The notes under the pieces are model-generated. The model was not told the DNA's origin. It did no database searches and was given only the letters and a program-made list of their open reading frames with translations. Position numbers and translations under genes: made by a program. From Candidatus Bacteroides merdavium (lineage in GTDB: Bacteria > Bacteroidota > Bacteroidia > Bacteroidales > Bacteroidaceae), in assembly GCA_019116805.1 (NCBI GenBank), contig DXAV01000028.1, positions 1-40,470 on the forward strand: a stretch of DNA of 40,470 bases, read 5' to 3'. Of the stretch, positions 17,936 to 26,348 are shown piece after piece (positions within the stretch are counted from its first letter, which is position 1; every line of letters starts with the position of its first letter).

Positions 17936-18745
17936 ATGACGACCGTACAATTACAACAATGGGTCCATCATCCGGAGACTTTAAATCAAGAGTCTTTGTA
18001 TGAATTGCGAACGCTGGTAGCCCGCTATCCTTATTTTCAGACAGCCCGTTTGCTGTATCTGAAGAATCTTTTTTTACTTCATGACATCAGTTTTGGTGCC
18101 GAACTGAGAAAATCAGTCCTTTATATAGCCGACAGACGTTTGCTGTTCTATTTTATTGAGGGAGAACGTTATACGTTAAGACGGGATGAACAGTCTCTTC
18201 CAACTTTGGAAGAAATGGAAGAGGAACCAGGAGTGGATCGTACCTTGTTTCTTATTGATGCTTTTCTTTCCACGATGCCCTATGAACAGTCTCAACCATC
18301 CGATTTGGATTACAGCATGGATTATACTGCCTATTTATTGCAGAAAGATTCGGATTCAGTTTCGGTTGTTTCTGATTCAGGTACCGAGGCGGTTCAACCG
18401 CTGCGGGGGCAGGCATTGATTGATGGATTTCTGAATAAGATGAGTGGAGAAGAAGGGGATGAAAAGAAAGAATTGGGAATGGATGTTTTGCCTAACTCTA
18501 TATCGGGTTTTGCAGACGTTGAAAGTAACGAAGCTGGAGACGAAGAACCGATTTCACCTACAGAAGGTGTGGATGATAGTTGTTTTACTGAAACTTTGGC
18601 CAAAATTTATATAAAACAGCACCGATATGAGAAGGCTCTTGAAATAATTAAAAAATTAAGTTTGAATTATCCAAAAAAAAATGCTTACTTTGCAGACCAA
18701 ATCCGATTTTTGGAGAAATTGATTATTAACGCTAAATCAAAATAA
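17936..18745 (+). CDS. Conserved hypothetical protein with TPR-like end
   Basis: A 269-residue cytoplasmic protein that I do not recognise beyond its place in this cluster. The N-terminal third is helical (YELRTLVARYPYFQTARLLYLKNL), the middle is an acidic linker rich in Glu, Asp and Ser, and the last 45 residues (ETLAKIYIKQHRYEKALEIIKKL) look like one TPR hairpin. There is no signal peptide. It starts 4 bases after lptE and ends 7 bases before secG. It may be an adaptor linked to lipopolysaccharide or Sec-dependent export, but only context suggests this. Confidence 0.75.
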   Translation: MTTVQLQQWVHHPETLNQESLYELRTLVARYPYFQTARLLYLKNLFLLHDISFGAELRKSVLYIADRRLLFYFIEGERYTLRRDEQSLPTLEEMEEEPGVDRTLFLIDAFLSTMPYEQSQPSDLDYSMDYTAYLLQKDSDSVSVVSDSGTEAVQPLRGQALIDGFLNKMSGEEGDEKKELGMDVLPNSISGFADVESNEAGDEEPISPTEGVDDSCFTETLAKIYIKQHRYEKALEIIKKLSLNYPKKNAYFADQIRFLEKLIINAKSK

Positions 18746-18752
18746 GTAGAAA

Positions 18753-19115
18753 ATGTATTTATTATTAGTTATCTTAATGTTGCTTGCATCTGTGTTGATG
18801 TGCTTCATTGTTTTAATTCAAAACTCTAAGGGAGGCGGTTTGGCTTCCGGATTTTCTTCGTCCAATCAAATTATGGGTGTACGTAAAACTACAGATTTTC
18901 TGGAGAAGACCACGTGGACATTGGCGGCAGTTATGGTTGTGTTTAGTATTGCCACTGCTTATGTCTTGCCTTCTGCAACTGTACGTGAAGGTGATGTTCT
19001 CATGGAGCAGGCACAACAGCAGGAAGCAACCAATCCGTATAATATGCCTGTAGGTACTGCAGCTCCGCAGACCGATGCTCCTGCGACAAATGCTCCTGCA
19101 GACTCTGTAAATTGA
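18753..19115 (+). CDS. secG: Preprotein translocase subunit SecG
   Basis: SecG is the small, non-essential subunit of the SecYEG channel. The 120-residue protein has two membrane segments (about 2-22 and 53-73) joined by the conserved cytoplasmic loop LIQNSKGGGLASGFSSSNQIMG, typed here in two parts: LIQNSKGGGL and ASGFSSSNQI. The C-terminal Ala/Pro/Thr-rich tail (about 85-120) is usual in Bacteroidota. It is the last gene of the run that starts at 13986, ended by the hairpin at 19145. Confidence 0.93.
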   Translation: MYLLLVILMLLASVLMCFIVLIQNSKGGGLASGFSSSNQIMGVRKTTDFLEKTTWTLAAVMVVFSIATAYVLPSATVREGDVLMEQAQQQEATNPYNMPVGTAAPQTDAPATNAPADSVN

Positions 19116-19144
19116 TTTGATATATTTTAAATATTCTGTAAGAG

Positions 19145-19182
19145 CGGGATTGCGCATGCATGGTGTGGGCAATCCCGTTTTT
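19145..19182 (+). terminator. Terminator after secG
   Basis: CGGGATTGC (19145-19153) pairs perfectly with GCAATCCCG (19169-19177), followed by TTTTT (19178-19182). It lies 30 bases past the secG stop. An ATG at 19160 sits in its loop, which is why I do not use it as the start of the next gene. Confidence 0.9.
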
Positions 19183-19192
19183 GTTTATTGTC

Positions 19193-20872
19193 ATGAAACT
19201 TGATGTTATGAATGCAACTTCCTCAATCCAACAAACTTTGCGTGATTCGGCTGGCGTACGCTGGATGGTATTGCTGTTTTTGGCTTTTGCCATGTTTTGT
19301 TCTTATATCTTCATGGATATTCTGTCGCCTATCAAAGATTTGATGCAGTCAACTCGAGGGTGGGATTCTACGGCTTTTGGTACCATGCAGGGTTCTGAAA
19401 CATTCCTCAATGTATTTGTTTTCTTCCTCATTTTTGCAGGCATCATATTGGATAAGATGGGAGTTCGCTTTACGGCGCTTCTGTCGGGAGCTGTGATGCT
19501 GGTGGGCGCTATTATCAATTGGTATGCTGTAACCGAAAGTTTTCAGGGAAGTAGTCTTGAAAATTGGTTCACCAATAATTTGAATTATATTCCAGGATTT
19601 GATGAGTTGGGTATTTCGCCGTTCTATGAAGGTATGCCTGCTTCTGCCAAGTTTGCGGCTGTGGGATTTATGATATTTGGTTGTGGAGTCGAGATGGCGG
19701 GTATTACTGTATCTCGTGGTATTGTTAAATGGTTCAAAGGGCGTGAAATGGCATTGGCTATGGGATCTGAGATGGCCCTTGCACGTTTGGGTGTGGCTAC
19801 CTGTATGATATTTTCTCCGATGTTTGCCAAGTTGGGCGGTGTCATCGACGTTTCCCGCTCTGTTGCCTTTGGCGTTGTGCTCCTGATGATAGCCATGATC
19901 ATGTTCATTGTCTATTTCTTCATGGACAAGAAGTTGGATGCGCAGACGGGTGAAGCCGAAGAAAAGGATGATCCGTTTAAGATCAGTGATTTGGGAAGTA
20001 TCCTGTCAAGTGGAGGTTTCTGGTTGGTGGCCCTGTTGTGTGTGCTTTATTATTCTGCCATATTCCCGTTCCAAAAGTATGCGGTCAATATGTTGCAATG
20101 TAATTTGGTCTTTACGGAAGTGCCGTCCGACTCTTTTTGGGCAACTAATACAGTGACAGTAATCCAGTACATCATTATGTTAGTGGTTGCTGTTGCGGCT
20201 TTTGTTAGCAACTTTTCGAAGCGGCCAGCCATGAAATCGGGTTTACTGGTATTGGCAGGAATCGCTTTGATTGTATTCTGTTATATGGGCTATATGCGCC
20301 AGAGTGCTGAAACGGTTTTTGCTGTATTCCCGTTGTTGGCTGTAGGTATCACGCCGATATTGGGTAATTATGTTGATCATAAGGGGAAGGCTGCCAGCAT
20401 GTTGGTAATTGGTTCGTTGTTGCTTATCTTCTGCCACCTGACTTTTGCTTTTGTGCTTCCGACACTGAAGGCTGATGCCGTGGGAGGAATAATTGTCGCT
20501 TATCTTACTATTCTGGTTTTGGGAGCCAGCTTCTCGTTGGTACCTGCATCCTTGTGGCCGAGTGTTCCCAAATTGGTGGATGCCAAGATTATTGGTAGTG
20601 CATACGCTTTGATTTTCTGGATTCAGAACATTGGCTTATGGTTGTTTCCACTCCTTATTGGTAAGGTGCTTGATCAGACCAATCCTCAGCTTGTGACAGA
20701 TTTGAAGAACGGGGTGATTACGCCCGAAGAGGCTGCCGTTTCTTATGATTATACAGCTCCGCTCGTTATGCTTGCCTGTTTGGGAGTGGCAGCTTTGATT
20801 TTGGGCTTGGTTCTAAAGGTGGTTGACAAGAAGAAAGGACTCGGTTTGGAAGAGCCTAACATTAAAGGGTGA
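19193..20872 (+). CDS. Major facilitator superfamily transporter
   Basis: A 559-residue transporter with about twelve hydrophobic helices; substrate unknown. The N-terminal region has LLFLAFAMFCSYIFMDILSP, then long helices including FVFFLIFAGIILDKMGVRF (a cytoplasmic loop with the D..G.R pattern of MFS motif A) and VEMAGITVSRGIVKWFKGRE. The insertion around ENWFTNNLNYIPGFDELG is a sizeable periplasmic loop. The frame is open back to 19160, but that ATG lies inside the secG terminator loop; I choose the ATG at 19193 (19208 is also possible). I see no TAnnTTTG box before it, so it may depend on readthrough. The PqqD-like gene starts 6 bases after its stop. Confidence 0.8.
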   Translation: MKLDVMNATSSIQQTLRDSAGVRWMVLLFLAFAMFCSYIFMDILSPIKDLMQSTRGWDSTAFGTMQGSETFLNVFVFFLIFAGIILDKMGVRFTALLSGAVMLVGAIINWYAVTESFQGSSLENWFTNNLNYIPGFDELGISPFYEGMPASAKFAAVGFMIFGCGVEMAGITVSRGIVKWFKGREMALAMGSEMALARLGVATCMIFSPMFAKLGGVIDVSRSVAFGVVLLMIAMIMFIVYFFMDKKLDAQTGEAEEKDDPFKISDLGSILSSGGFWLVALLCVLYYSAIFPFQKYAVNMLQCNLVFTEVPSDSFWATNTVTVIQYIIMLVVAVAAFVSNFSKRPAMKSGLLVLAGIALIVFCYMGYMRQSAETVFAVFPLLAVGITPILGNYVDHKGKAASMLVIGSLLLIFCHLTFAFVLPTLKADAVGGIIVAYLTILVLGASFSLVPASLWPSVPKLVDAKIIGSAYALIFWIQNIGLWLFPLLIGKVLDQTNPQLVTDLKNGVITPEEAAVSYDYTAPLVMLACLGVAALILGLVLKVVDKKKGLGLEEPNIKG

Positions 20873-20878
20873 TGTTAT

Positions 20879-21229
20879 ATGTCAGGAGCACAAGCTCAAT
20901 TTAATCTTCTGGACACGATTCCAGTATGTGCTGGCGATGTCCGTACGGAATGGGAGGGTGAGTACGCAGTGCTCATCCTCCCCCGTTTTCGTAAAGCATG
21001 GATGCAGCGTTGGTTGTTGCCCAAGTCTTTGTCGCCGTATGTACGCATGCAACTTGAGGAACATGGAACGGCTGTATGGAGGCTGATTGACGGAAAGCGT
21101 ACGGTGCGTGAAATTGTTGGGTTATTGGTATCGCATTTTGAGGGGGATGAGACCTATCCTTCTCGTGTAGCTGCTTATCTGATGCAGCTACAGAAGGATG
21201 GATTTATTCGGTTGCTTGCTAGGGAATAA
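20879..21229 (+). CDS. Stand-alone PqqD-like protein (RiPP-recognition fold)
   Basis: A 116-residue protein matching the PqqD family. PqqD-type winged helices bind precursor peptides for radical-SAM or other modifying enzymes. The family pattern lies in the C-terminal two thirds: LDEEHGTA-like helix LEEHGTAVWRLIDGKRTV, then REIVGLLVSHFEG and the terminal LQKDGFIRLL. No precursor peptide, radical-SAM enzyme or other peptide modifier is in this window. It follows the MFS gene by 6 bases and ends 3 bases from the convergent DUF4831 gene. It may have been reused for a cellular role; function is unknown. Confidence 0.8.
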   Translation: MSGAQAQFNLLDTIPVCAGDVRTEWEGEYAVLILPRFRKAWMQRWLLPKSLSPYVRMQLEEHGTAVWRLIDGKRTVREIVGLLVSHFEGDETYPSRVAAYLMQLQKDGFIRLLARE

Positions 21230-21232
21230 CTT

Positions 21233-22294
21233 TTATTCTCCTTCCCTATCTACTTTCAACAGGCCGCCAGTATTGACGTCGAATAATACCTTGGTTGTTG
21301 ATTTTTTGTTGAACAGTACGGGAGCCAAGTATTCTTGGGTTCCAAATTGTGTGACGGGTAGTTCGTTGTCAAACAAATCTTTCCCTTCATATGTAAGTGT
21401 CACTCTGGCTCGGCCAGGCACGTTGTAGATGATTCCTTCCAGTTTCTTTTTCTCCTCTGTTGGCGCCAGGGTTGGAACGTTCATGTTCTTGATGCTGATA
21501 TACACAGGTTCGCCCGCTAAATTATCTTTGTCTATAACCCCCAGTTTTCTCGAGAATCGCAAGGCTACTTCGTTTTCTTGCTCTTGTGGTACGATGCGAA
21601 TGTTGAAAGTCTTCGACTCTTTCTTTTCTTTACCTGCAAACATTTCCGTCATGGCTTGTTCCTGTATATTCAGATTGTCCAGCATGATTTTCAGTTGGTT
21701 ACCGTCGGTGGGCATATTCTCGGCTTCGCCTCGCACCAGAGCATTCTTGCTTTCTCGTATGTTATAGATTTCTTTGGCAACTAATTCAGCCATCTTAGCG
21801 TTGGAGCTTGCCATCAAGATTTCTTCGGTCAGGAAACTGCGCACGTCAACTTCTTTGGTGGGTTTCTCCTCTTGAGGCTTGTCGGGCGTATTGTTTTTCT
21901 TACCACTGAATGGTAGGTTGATGGAGCGTACTATACCGTCTTCTGTCAGTTCCATCAGAGGAGCTACGGTTTTGTCTTTCATTTTTACGAAATAGACATT
22001 GTCTTTGTCGGGCACTCCGATCACTCCCGTTTCTATTTTATCTATTGTCCAATAGATTTCGGGTTCATCAGATATGCCAGAAAGACGCAGGTATCGGTTG
22101 GCATAACGGCAAAATTCGCCAGGAGTATAGGTATGCTTTGTGGCATAAACTTTGATTTCAATTTCAGTTTTTGGGAGCATATAGGTTACTCCATAGTCTT
22201 TGCCCTGCGTCACGCCGACTGTCACTTCTGTCTGAGCCGATGCCAAAAGGCTTAGGGTGAGTGCGGAGGACAATAAGAATATACTTTTCATCAT
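21233..22294 (-). CDS. DUF4831 exported protein
   Basis: A 353-residue secreted or outer-membrane-associated protein of unknown function, recognisable as DUF4831, a Bacteroidota family. The signal peptide is MMKSIFLLSSALTLSLLASA, cut near residue 21. The domain begins QTEVTVGVTQGKDYGVTYML and continues with KHTYTPGEFCRYANRYL and the later FSGKKNNTPD region. MMK gives two possible start codons; I keep the first. It has a -7 box 40 bases upstream and ends 3 bases from the convergent PqqD-like gene. Confidence 0.8.
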   Translation of the reverse strand: MMKSIFLLSSALTLSLLASAQTEVTVGVTQGKDYGVTYMLPKTEIEIKVYATKHTYTPGEFCRYANRYLRLSGISDEPEIYWTIDKIETGVIGVPDKDNVYFVKMKDKTVAPLMELTEDGIVRSINLPFSGKKNNTPDKPQEEKPTKEVDVRSFLTEEILMASSNAKMAELVAKEIYNIRESKNALVRGEAENMPTDGNQLKIMLDNLNIQEQAMTEMFAGKEKKESKTFNIRIVPQEQENEVALRFSRKLGVIDKDNLAGEPVYISIKNMNVPTLAPTEEKKKLEGIIYNVPGRARVTLTYEGKDLFDNELPVTQFGTQEYLAPVLFNKKSTTKVLFDVNTGGLLKVDREGE

Positions 22295-22333
22295 GCTTCT
22301 CTTAGGTTTTGGTTAGTAACTTCTTTAATTAAA

Positions 22334-22341
22334 CAAAGATA
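22334..22341 (-). promoter_or_regulatory. -7 box of the DUF4831 gene
   Basis: TATCTTTG on the minus strand, 39 bases before the start at 22294. No convincing -33 element at the right distance. Confidence 0.5.
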
Positions 22342-22380
22342 AGGAAGTTATCGGTGTCGTGAACGGATTTTGCCATAATT

Positions 22381-22457
22381 AACAAAAGAAGCGGGTACGG
22401 ATGGGACGGGATTTGTGCGCCGGTTTAGCCCGACGCTGCCTGTACCATCCGTACCCG
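22381..22457 (-). terminator. Terminator after the GH3 gene
   Basis: CGGGTACGGATGG (22392-22404) pairs perfectly with CCATCCGTACCCG (22445-22457), a 13-bp stem with a 40-base loop. On the minus strand it begins 5 bases past the GH3 stop and is followed by CTTCTTTTGTT. The loop is long for a classic terminator, so it may also stabilise the mRNA 3' end. Confidence 0.7.
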
Positions 22458-22461
22458 GGAG

Positions 22462-25317
22462 TTATTTGCCTACGTTTTGCGGCAACTTCAAGCCGACTTC
22501 GGCGATGCCCACGCGGTCGTCGTTCAGCAGAATGCGCAGGTCACTGGCTGTCGTGCCACGGAAAGTGTAGGTCTGCGGTTTCCCATACTCGCTGACGGTG
22601 CCCGAATAGACGGTCAAGAACTGGCCTCCGCCACCCGAAAGCTGTATCTCGAAGTTGGCAGGCAGTTTGTTGTCGCGGGTGAAGGTTACGGTTACCTCAT
22701 CCACTTTCGGATTACCTTTCAGGGCGAAAGTCAGATAGTCGCCTTTGTTCCCTTGCCAGAAGGTCTGATTGTCGCCGTCCAAAATATGGAGGGCGCTTTC
22801 GGGATTGGTGCTGGCTGTTACGGGGCTTTCAGGCTTTTCCGCCTCCAGGCGGGCATTACGTGTGGCATAGTCTTCCACGCGGAGCACAGCGGTCTGGCGG
22901 ATGTCTTCGGACGAGGCGGCGGCCATGACGACGAATTCACCCGGCTCTACCACCCATTTCATATCGGCGTTGAGCAGCTCCAGTTGTTTGCGGTCGAGGT
23001 GGAAAGTGACTTCCTTTGTTTCGCCTGGCTCGAGATGGACACGTTCGAAACCTGCCAGATTCTTTTCGTAAGTCGTGACGCTACTCAAGACGTCACGCGT
23101 GTAGAGTTGCACTACCTCGTCGCCTGCCCGCTGGCCAGTATTGGTTACGTTCAGGGTGACGGTGACTGTCTCGTTCGGAGTGATGAGGGCGGGGCTAACC
23201 TTGAGGTCGGAGTATTCGAAGGTGGTATAGCTTAAGCCGTAGCCGAAGGGGTAGAGGGCGCCGTTGACGCGCGACATGTTACCGTCGGGGCCTGGATTCT
23301 TGCCACCGTCCACTTGCGATGAAGGTTTGCAGGGAAAGTTGAACGGTATCTGCCCCACGCTCTTTGGGAAAGTGACGGTGAGCTTGCCGCCAGGGTTGTA
23401 GTCGCCGAAGAGCACATCGGCCACGGCCGTACCACCTTTGGAGCCGGGATACCAGGCTTCGACGATGGCGGGCACAAACTTGTCGGCCCAGTTGATGGAG
23501 AGTGGGCGACCGTTGATAAGTACCAGTACAACAGGTTTGCCTGTGGCTTGTATGGCTTGGAGTAGTTTCAGCTGGCGACCAGGCAGGTCAAGACTGCTGC
23601 GCGACTTGTTTTCGCCGCAGGTTCGTTGGCCACCTCCCAATACGACCACGGCCACGTCGGCACGTTGGGCGTTGGCCACGGCACGGTCTATCTCGGCCTG
23701 TTCGTCATCGGTCAGCGGATATTCTATCAGTTCGCTTTCAGGCCAGTGGGCATCTACCAGGTCGCAACCCTTGGTGTAGAGCACTTCGGCCTTACCTTCC
23801 ACTTTGGCCTGGATGCCTTCGAGCACCGTTGTCACGTCAACGGCCAGCGGGCCGTAGTGGGTCAGTGCATAGCCTTCTTCGTCGGCATTGGGGCCGCAGA
23901 CAGCGATGGTCTTAACGCGGTCGATATCAAGGGGCAAAGTCTGTTGGTCGTTTTTCAGCAGAACGATGCTTTCGCGCGAAGCCTGCAGAGCCACGTCTTC
24001 GTTGGCTGGGTTCTCCACCTCTTCGTCGGCTCCGGCCAAGTCTGTTTGGTAGGGAGCGTCAAAGAGGCCAACGAGGAACTTCACGCGCAGGATATCGCGC
24101 ACACGGTCGTCTATCACGTCCTCGCTCAGGCCGCCTTCTTTCACCAGCTCTCGGAGCGGCTCCACGTATGATTCGGGCGAGCGGAAGGTGCAACGCACGT
24201 TCAGCCCTGCCTCCACGCTCTGGCGTACGGCTTCCTTCATGTCCTTGGCCGTGCCGTGCTTGGTGTAAAGGTATTCGACGGCGTCACTATCCGATACAAC
24301 ATATCCTTTGAAACCCATCTCGCCACGCAGGCGGGTGGTGAGCCAGTAGAAGCTACCCTGGATGGGGATGCCGTCGTAGTCGTTGTACGAACTCATCACG
24401 CCCAGCAATCCTGCTTCTTGAATGACGCGTCGGAAGGGATAGACGTGTATCATCTCCACTTCGCGCGGCGACATCTGCGGATCTACACGCGCCATGCCTT
24501 CGCGAGCACCCTTGTTGTTGCTATAAGCCACAAAGTGTTTGGCCGTGGCGGCCACCTGGTGGTCCTTCTGCAAGCCTTGCACCATTTCGATACCTAGTTC
24601 GGCCACGAGGTAGGGTGACTCACCGTACACCTCTTCATAGCGTCCCCAACGCTGGTCGCGGCCCACATCGAGGATGGGGGCATAGACATTGGTGTAGCCC
24701 AGCATGCGGGCTTCGCGTCCCGTTATTTCGCCGATACGGCGTACGAGGTCTCGGTTCCATGTGTGTCCGATACCCAGCTGGGTGGGGAAGTTGGTGGCGC
24801 GGTAGCTCTCCACGCCGCGTATGCCTTCGTTGGTGAAATCCACAGGGATACCTAGGCGTGTCTCTTCGACGAAGAAGCGCTGCACTTCGTTCAAGGCCCA
24901 GGCGTGGCGCGAGGCCGGCCATACGTTTTCGTTGTCCGAGGGCGGCAGACCCCACTGACGGAAGCCGTTCAGGTGCTCGTCAATGGCTCCGATACCATCC
25001 TTCCACAACGCCTGCTTCCATTCGGGTGTGGGCAGGTCGTCCTTCAGTACGCGCTGATAGCCGTAGAGGGTCACCATCTGGCAGGTCTTCTCGTCGAGCG
25101 TCATCTGCTCCAGCAGATCCTCGATGCGTGCGTCGATTGGGGCGTTAGGGTCTTCATAGACGTCCTTAACGCCGTTTTTATTGAAGTCGATCCAGCCTTT
25201 GCGGTACATTTCCGTTTTGGCAGGTTTATACGTTTTCGGGATTTTTTTGTCAGTTTGGGCACAGAAGGCGGACAGGCATCCTCCGGCCAGTAGGGTGGTT
25301 ACAATCAGTTTCTTCAT
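22462..25317 (-). CDS. Secreted glycoside hydrolase family 3 with C-terminal beta-sandwich domain
   Basis: A 951-residue exported beta-glycosidase (glucosidase or xylosidase type); substrate not determined. A signal peptide ends near residue 20. An EF-hand-like loop DFNKNGVKDVYED (44-56) has Asp/Asn/Asp/Glu at calcium positions. The GH3 N-domain carries RWGR (223-226), KHF (260-262) and GYVVSDSDA, where Asp343 is the likely nucleophile; the GH3 C-domain (about 430-640) and a fibronectin III-like domain (about 690-800) follow. The last 90 residues, starting around ESALHILDGDNQTFWQG, look like an F5/8 type C or CBM32-like sandwich. No SusC/SusD genes are nearby, so it is a lone enzyme rather than part of a visible polysaccharide locus. 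Confidence 0.9.
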   Translation of the reverse strand: MKKLIVTTLLAGGCLSAFCAQTDKKIPKTYKPAKTEMYRKGWIDFNKNGVKDVYEDPNAPIDARIEDLLEQMTLDEKTCQMVTLYGYQRVLKDDLPTPEWKQALWKDGIGAIDEHLNGFRQWGLPPSDNENVWPASRHAWALNEVQRFFVEETRLGIPVDFTNEGIRGVESYRATNFPTQLGIGHTWNRDLVRRIGEITGREARMLGYTNVYAPILDVGRDQRWGRYEEVYGESPYLVAELGIEMVQGLQKDHQVAATAKHFVAYSNNKGAREGMARVDPQMSPREVEMIHVYPFRRVIQEAGLLGVMSSYNDYDGIPIQGSFYWLTTRLRGEMGFKGYVVSDSDAVEYLYTKHGTAKDMKEAVRQSVEAGLNVRCTFRSPESYVEPLRELVKEGGLSEDVIDDRVRDILRVKFLVGLFDAPYQTDLAGADEEVENPANEDVALQASRESIVLLKNDQQTLPLDIDRVKTIAVCGPNADEEGYALTHYGPLAVDVTTVLEGIQAKVEGKAEVLYTKGCDLVDAHWPESELIEYPLTDDEQAEIDRAVANAQRADVAVVVLGGGQRTCGENKSRSSLDLPGRQLKLLQAIQATGKPVVLVLINGRPLSINWADKFVPAIVEAWYPGSKGGTAVADVLFGDYNPGGKLTVTFPKSVGQIPFNFPCKPSSQVDGGKNPGPDGNMSRVNGALYPFGYGLSYTTFEYSDLKVSPALITPNETVTVTLNVTNTGQRAGDEVVQLYTRDVLSSVTTYEKNLAGFERVHLEPGETKEVTFHLDRKQLELLNADMKWVVEPGEFVVMAAASSEDIRQTAVLRVEDYATRNARLEAEKPESPVTASTNPESALHILDGDNQTFWQGNKGDYLTFALKGNPKVDEVTVTFTRDNKLPANFEIQLSGGGGQFLTVYSGTVSEYGKPQTYTFRGTTASDLRILLNDDRVGIAEVGLKLPQNVGK

Positions 25318-25340
25318 GGATACTCAGATTTTTGTTTTTG

Positions 25341-25348
25341 CAAAAATA
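25341..25348 (-). promoter_or_regulatory. -7 box of the GH3 gene
   Basis: TATTTTTG on the minus strand fits TAnnTTTG and lies 23 bases before the GH3 start. No clear -33 element, which may point to activator control. Confidence 0.45.
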
Positions 25349-25606
25349 GACATTTCCCCTTAAAGTTTGGTGGTAATATCGTCCGTTTCGGTGGATAATA
25401 TTTTCCAAAACATCTCCTTTTTACTGTTTTTCGCTTGTTATTTTGCTTGAAAGGAAGGATTTTACTGATCTTTCCGATTTGGCATTCTGTCCTTTATCAA
25501 GGATCCTCAAGGCGTCTGGGAAATCAGTTTGTAAACTATTCTGATTTTCAATAAGCTTTTCTCCTTATATTTTTTATAAACCGTCTTATAGCCCTGCTTT
25601 ATTTAG

Positions 25607-25664
25607 GTTTGAAACATTCGGGGGGTATGTTTGAAACATTCGGCCCTTATGTTTCAAACATAGG
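25607..25664. repeat. 22-base-period array, three units
   Basis: GTTTGAAACATTCGG at 25607 and 25629 (identical over 15 bases), then GTTTCAAACATAGG at 25651: exact 22-base spacing. Each core is a 4-1-4 dyad (GTTT n AAAC), and the third unit lies in a longer dyad TATGTTTCAAACATA. The word differs from the other arrays, but period and symmetry are shared. Confidence 0.75.
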
Positions 25665-25808
25665 AGCCTTGGAGTTGAATCCTGTTTATGCGGATCTTTC
25701 CCGAACAATGTTCGGATTATTTCTGTTTGTATGGAAATTTCTTAATGTTTGATATGCTTGTTTATACCATTAGATAAATGGCATCAATTAATATTTGCAA
25801 ATATATTG

Positions 25809-25838
25809 TTGTTGAAAACAAAAGAATTTGTACCTTTG
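25809..25838 (+). promoter_or_regulatory. Promoter of the tmRNA gene
   Basis: TTG (25809-25811), a 19-base spacer, TACCTTTG (25831-25838). The predicted start near 25843 leaves about 55 bases of 5' leader to be removed by RNase P. Confidence 0.75.
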
Positions 25839-25898
25839 CATCACTCCGCTGGTGAAAATGAGCGGTGTGTTTGTAGAGGAGCTTATTATTAATATACC

Positions 25899-26296
25899 GG
25901 GGTTGACTGGATTTGACAGCGGGTAGAAATGGTAGGTAAGCATGCAGTGGGTCGGTAATTTCCACTTTAATCTCAGTTATCAAACAATTATCTGGCAACG
26001 AAAATTATGCTCTCGCTGCTTAATCGAAGTACAGTAGATTAGCTTTATTTCCGCCAAAGTGGTGGAAACGGGATGTCACTCAAAAGCTCTTGTTCCGAAG
26101 CGTTTGGTAAAGTGGCACAGCAAAATCGGGAATAGCTCGGGTCTTTCTCCGCGGCCTTTGCGAAGTTTTAGGGGATAAGGTGCAGGTTGGTGGCTCTGGT
26201 CTTGCCTGCGCTCGAAAACCGAAGGCAGAGATAAGCATGTAGAAAGCTTATGATTTCCTCGTTTGGACGAGGGTTCGATTCCCTCCAGCTCCACCA
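25899..26296 (+). ncRNA. ssrA: tmRNA
   Basis: Transfer-messenger RNA rescues stalled ribosomes and tags the unfinished protein. The 5' end GGGGTTGACTGGATTTGACA and 3' end CAGCTCCACCA form the seven-pair tRNA-like acceptor stem (one G-U at each of two positions) with an encoded CCA. The tag frame at 25994-26023 reads GNENYALAA followed by TAA, ending in the usual ALAA degradation signal. TTCGATTCCC near the 3' end is the T arm. The RNA is 398 bases in one piece. It has its own promoter and shares a terminator hairpin with the convergent Fur-family gene. Confidence 0.97.
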
Positions 26297-26312
26297 TTCG
26301 GAATTTTTATAG

Positions 26313-26348
26313 AAAGGGCCTTTGGACTTGTTGTTCAAAGGCCCTTTT
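26313..26348. terminator. Bidirectional terminator between tmRNA and the Fur-family gene
   Basis: AAAGGGCCTTTG (26313-26324) pairs perfectly with CAAAGGCCCTTT (26336-26347). T residues follow on the plus strand (26345-26348) and on the minus strand there is a TTTCT run. The right arm overlaps the last four codons and stop of the Fur-family gene. Confidence 0.85.

Larger units (their letters stand above)
25318..25898. other. GH3/tmRNA intergenic region
   Basis: This 581-base AT-rich gap separates divergent GH3 and tmRNA. It holds the GH3 -7 box, a three-unit 22-base array (25607-25664), an isolated perfect dyad CCGAACAATGTTCGG (25701-25715) and the tmRNA promoter. I see no coding sequence or further RNA gene in 25349-25606. 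Confidence 0.6.

Noticed and set aside
19160..19192. ATG at 19160 as start of the MFS gene.
   Set aside because: It lies in the loop of the perfect secG terminator.
22462..24955. Long plus-strand and second-frame minus-strand ORFs across the GH3 gene (up to 252 codons).
   Set aside because: They are shadows of a GC-rich coding sequence with clear GH3 motifs in the main frame; none resembles a known protein.
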